This document shows positions 60,741 through 64,000 of a stretch of DNA of 64,000 nucleotides, piece after piece. This DNA comes from Symbiodinium natans (lineage: Eukaryota > Sar > Dinophyceae > Suessiales > Symbiodiniaceae), in the NCBI GenBank assembly GCA_905221605.1, contig CAJNDS010002171.1, positions 386,501-450,500 on the forward strand, written 5' to 3'. The notes beneath the pieces were generated by a model, which searched no databases, was not told where the DNA came from, and worked only from the letters and a program-made list of their open reading frames with translations. The translations under genes were made by a program, and so were the position numbers. The first letter of the stretch is position 1; each line of letters starts with the position of its first letter.

Positions 60741-63700
60741 TATACAAAAACCTATTCTTCTACTCATATTCATACTTCTACGTATTCCTATACTTCTACT
60801 TAGACCTATACTTGTACTTGTACTTGCACATCTACGTCTACTTCTACTTCTACTTCTACTAAGACTTTAAAATATGTGTATATATATGTATATACATATC
60901 CCCATGGTCAATGGTCGCTCAACCAAAGAAAGAAAGATGAAGTTCGTTAAAGAACCCGGACCCTCATCTCAGAAACTCCCTCAAGCTCAAGAGCTGCTAG
61001 CCCGCAAGGAAAGCCAGAATATAGGGGCCTTACGTAACAAATAGGGCTTTGGGGGGGGTCATTATAAAATAGTCATGTAGGGACCATAAGGGAATACTAT
61101 GTGTAGATTCTTCCCACCCCTTATTGTGTGTTTAGGAACCACTGGTACTTGCCCGGATGTGGCCTGAAGTGCACCGCAGCCCATGCTGAAGAAACGAGCG
61201 CTGGCCAGGACTGGCCAAGGCTGCGCAGATGTTGGGAGAACTCGCAAATATGCCGAGGTATGTTTGCTTGAGCCGTGTTTTGTTCTTGGAATCTGTCCGT
61301 GGCTGAGTGTGTCTGTTGTACCTCACGCAGTCCTGCTCGACATTACTGCTTGAGCACCAGGCAAGCTGCGCGGTGTAATGATTCTCAGGAAGTTTCACAT
61401 GCGGGCTGATTCTGAGTCATGGGCTCCAGAACGCAGCGCCGACAAGAGTGCTTCTTGGCTTGGCTACTCAGGCAGCCAAATACTTACAGGATTCTTAGGG
61501 GATCTGTAACCCCAGGCTCCCTAACTCTCAACTACTCCTTAAGGCTCCCTGAGCTTCCCTAAGGCTTTTTAGGTACCTACCCCCCTTGAACCCCCCGCTC
61601 CCTTAAGAACCCTTGTCGCACCTCACATCGTGATGCCTTGTGGCGTTCCCTCGCTTGAAGCAGCGCATCCCGAGTCTTGCGGCAACCATTCATAAGGCTG
61701 TTGCCCTAGCGTCAAAGAACCCTGATTTGGGGGGTATTTTCGTAAACCCCTATTTCACCATTCCAGCGCAGCTTTCTTCGCTTTGGTTTGTTGCTTCTCT
61801 CTGGTGTTTCTGCACGTCATGCAGTGTGAGTTGTTGGAACACAAGGGGGTTTGCGAAACTAAGGGACCCCCAATATAGACCTCAAATAGCAGGATTCCCT
61901 TCTAAGAAGGACCCCAAAAAGGCACCCCCTAATTTCGGACACCCACACAACAACAACAATGCAAAACCACGCACACACACACACACACAGAGATGACTTC
62001 AGTCCAAGAGCTCGCCGAAACTGGGAACCGCAATTCTGCTCCAGGGGCATCGTGTGAGTCTTGAGAAAGCTTTCTCCACTCGCTTGCAGAACCAGATCTC
62101 CAGCAACGTCGAGATTTCAAATCGGATCGCATGATTAAACTGGCGACTCGGTCCAAACCAGGGTCCCCCTCTAAGGAAAGATGCACGAGTCGACATCTGC
62201 CAAGGCATGAGAAGAGATCAGAGAGGAGGGGGAGACCCCCAGTCGTAGGCCCATCGCCACGTATGCATGAATTGAGGGTGCCAGAAGTGCAGCCACAGGG
62301 CATCCAGCTGTGCTTGACACTTCTGGTCTCAGTCTATGCATGTGGGTGCTTCACACGAAGCCCCCCCCCAGCGTGGTCACCTCGCCAATCTCTTGTTGGA
62401 AGGCCCCGCACTGGATAAATAAGCGGGCAAAAACTGGGCCTCTTTCTGTCAGGAGCGCACCGCGGAAGACGGCTGAGTTGCCCGAAACCCACTTCGAAGG
62501 CCTTCAACCCCAAACACCCCAAACACCCCTTCTGCCCTTCTACCCTTCTACCCAGAACCCTGATGAGGTCCTACTGAACACCAACAGCCCACGAAATGAG
62601 TGGGGGTCGGCGTATCTGTCGCGCCAGGAACCCCAAGCTCAGCAGATGGTGCGCTCCCGAGGCCAGTGCTCACACGGTGCCAGAGACCTCCATCGGCTTC
62701 CTTTGAGGTTGAGGGCTGAGGTAGCTCAGAGGGTTTAGGGGTTTAGTGGTTTAGGGCTTTAGGGGCTTGGGGTTTAGGGGCTTAGGGGTTTAAGGGTTTA
62801 GGGCTTTAGGGGCTTAGGGGCTTAGGGGCTTAGGTCAGGGCGGCCTCTAGGTCGGTAACTAGACTGTACTCATGCAAGTATCGGAGAACCCTTGATGGGG
62901 CTGGTTGCCTCTAGTAGGCGGCTGGAACCCAAGAAGGGCCAAGAGCGAAATTATCACTCAGCTACCGCGGGTTTGAGAATCTGAGGCTTAAACCCCCACT
63001 TAAGCCCTCAAAGGCCCTCAATATTCAGGTGTTGAGCCCCTCCACCCCAACTCCCTCCAGCAGGCGCCTAAGTCCTTCAACCCTTGGATCCTGACCGTAA
63101 CCCGAAACCCCCTAGCCAAACCGCGACCACATGAACCCTGAAAACCCTTGCCTTGGGATTTTCCCCATTATACTAACAGTCCTCAATTGGGATTCTAGTG
63201 CCCCCGATTGCAATCCCTCTTAAGGGCTGTCAACATGAGGGGGAACATCCCAACCTAAGCCTTTTCACCCCGCGAGCCCGGCGGCTGTGCGTACGAGTCC
63301 GATGCGTTCGGGTTGTACGGATTGAAGGCATATGCCTGGCCCAAGGAGTTAAGGCTTCCAGAATGCTTAGCAATTCGGTGGGTGGATGGCGTTTAGGGTG
63401 TCAAACAGGGCAAATAACAAACACACTTCCTGGCAGCTTGGGGTCGTAGACTTCAGGAGTCAAAGCCTTGGGTTTTAAGGTTTGAGATTTAGGGTTTAGG
63501 GTTTAGAGTTGAGGGTTGAGGGTTGACGGTTGAGGGTTGAGGGCTGGGGGTTGAGGGTTGAGGGATGGGGGCTGAGGGTTGAGGGAGGGGCTCACAGACA
63601 CCAAGGGTTCACGCTTCGGAGAGAGAGCCGATCTTGGAGCCTTCGGCGGGGAGTGCGAGTGCATGTCGTAGCCGATCTTCTCCGTGTGGTCATCGATGCG

Positions 63701-64000
63701 GAGGAGGCCGGAAAACTGGGGGGCGTTCGCTGAGGATTTGTGGGTCGGGGTGCCAAGGCCTTGAAGGTTTTCCGGGCATTCAGGCTGCTTTTTGGGGGGA
63801 TGCAGGTTTTGTGGCGTTGCTGGTGGCTCCTCAGGGTGGCCTTTGCCCAGCACCTCCAATCCGAAAGAAAGCCCTAAGGCCCTCATTACACTATCGTATA
63901 TACGTATGTCATCTATCCGAACCCGAGAATATTCTCACAACCCTTTCGTGACTATTCTCTTTTGAGAGCCTTCGACTTCCAAGCCTTCAAGCACAGGAAG
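60741..64000. other. mostly unique sequence, no gene assigned
   Basis: Less array-rich than the rest. Degenerate GGGTTTAGGGGCTTA units occupy 62725-62835 and TTGAGGG-type units 63505-63590. A short (AC)n tract sits at 61973-61989. Frames at 61062-61398, 61640-61996, 61929-62303, 62131-62738 and 63503-63951 show no recognisable domain or internal conservation; some could be exons of unknown genes, but I cannot support any. Confidence 0.5.

Noticed and set aside
61640-62738. Host gene suggested by several overlapping 60-140-codon frames
   Set aside because: Frames on both strands are similar in length, none shows a motif or biased composition, and no splice pattern can be argued.

Overview
The window looks like repeat-dominated nuclear DNA from a dinoflagellate, most probably a Symbiodiniaceae or other Suessiales alga. 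The reasons are pervasive TTTAGGG/CCCTAAA telomere-type repeats in both orientations, long copia-type retrotransposons with CCCH zinc-finger Gag, and tyrosine-recombinase (YR, DIRS/Ngaro-like) retrotransposons carrying a cytosine-methyltransferase-like domain, a combination I recall being reported from Symbiodinium. Another alga or alveolate with TTTAGGG telomeres is not excluded. I found no convincing host gene, tRNA, rRNA or spliced-leader sequence.

Layout. 1-4941: 5' part of a minus-strand copia element (copy 1), cut by the window edge. 4942-10800: TTTAGGG arrays with short unique stretches and several palindromic MITE-like elements. About 10.8-19.94 kb: a decayed minus-strand YR retrotransposon, interrupted by telomere-type arrays and an antisense (plus-strand) copia fragment at 14.2-15.3 kb. 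19.94-28.44 kb: telomere-type arrays and microsatellites. 28442-36398: a more complete minus-strand YR retrotransposon with split direct repeats. 36.4-43.46 kb: arrays, MITE copies and an AT-rich island. 43459-57132: a complete 13.7 kb minus-strand copia element (copy 2) with 146-bp LTRs that differ at two positions, so a young insertion. 57133-64000: more arrays, microsatellites and unassigned sequence.

The exceptional content is the coding capacity of the complete copia element. After Gag-protease and integrase-RT-RNase H it carries a third ORF of about 1590 codons. It holds the end of a 2OG-Fe(II) dioxygenase-like domain (its start lies at the end of pol, one frame away), a Rossmann/C5-methyltransferase-like domain, an SGNH/GDSL-like domain, a Tpt1/KptA-like RNA 2'-phosphotransferase domain and a zinc ribbon. 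The plus-strand copia fragment encodes the same methyltransferase-like domain, and both YR elements carry a methyltransferase-like domain placed inside their RNase H. Three retroelement lineages here therefore carry nucleic-acid-modification-type domains.

The second theme is telomeric sequence as an invader. TTTAGGG-type DNA interrupts two copies of a palindromic MITE family, once flanked by a 7-bp duplication, and retroelement ends lie next to such arrays. All function calls come from reading translated sequence by eye; none was checked by a search.
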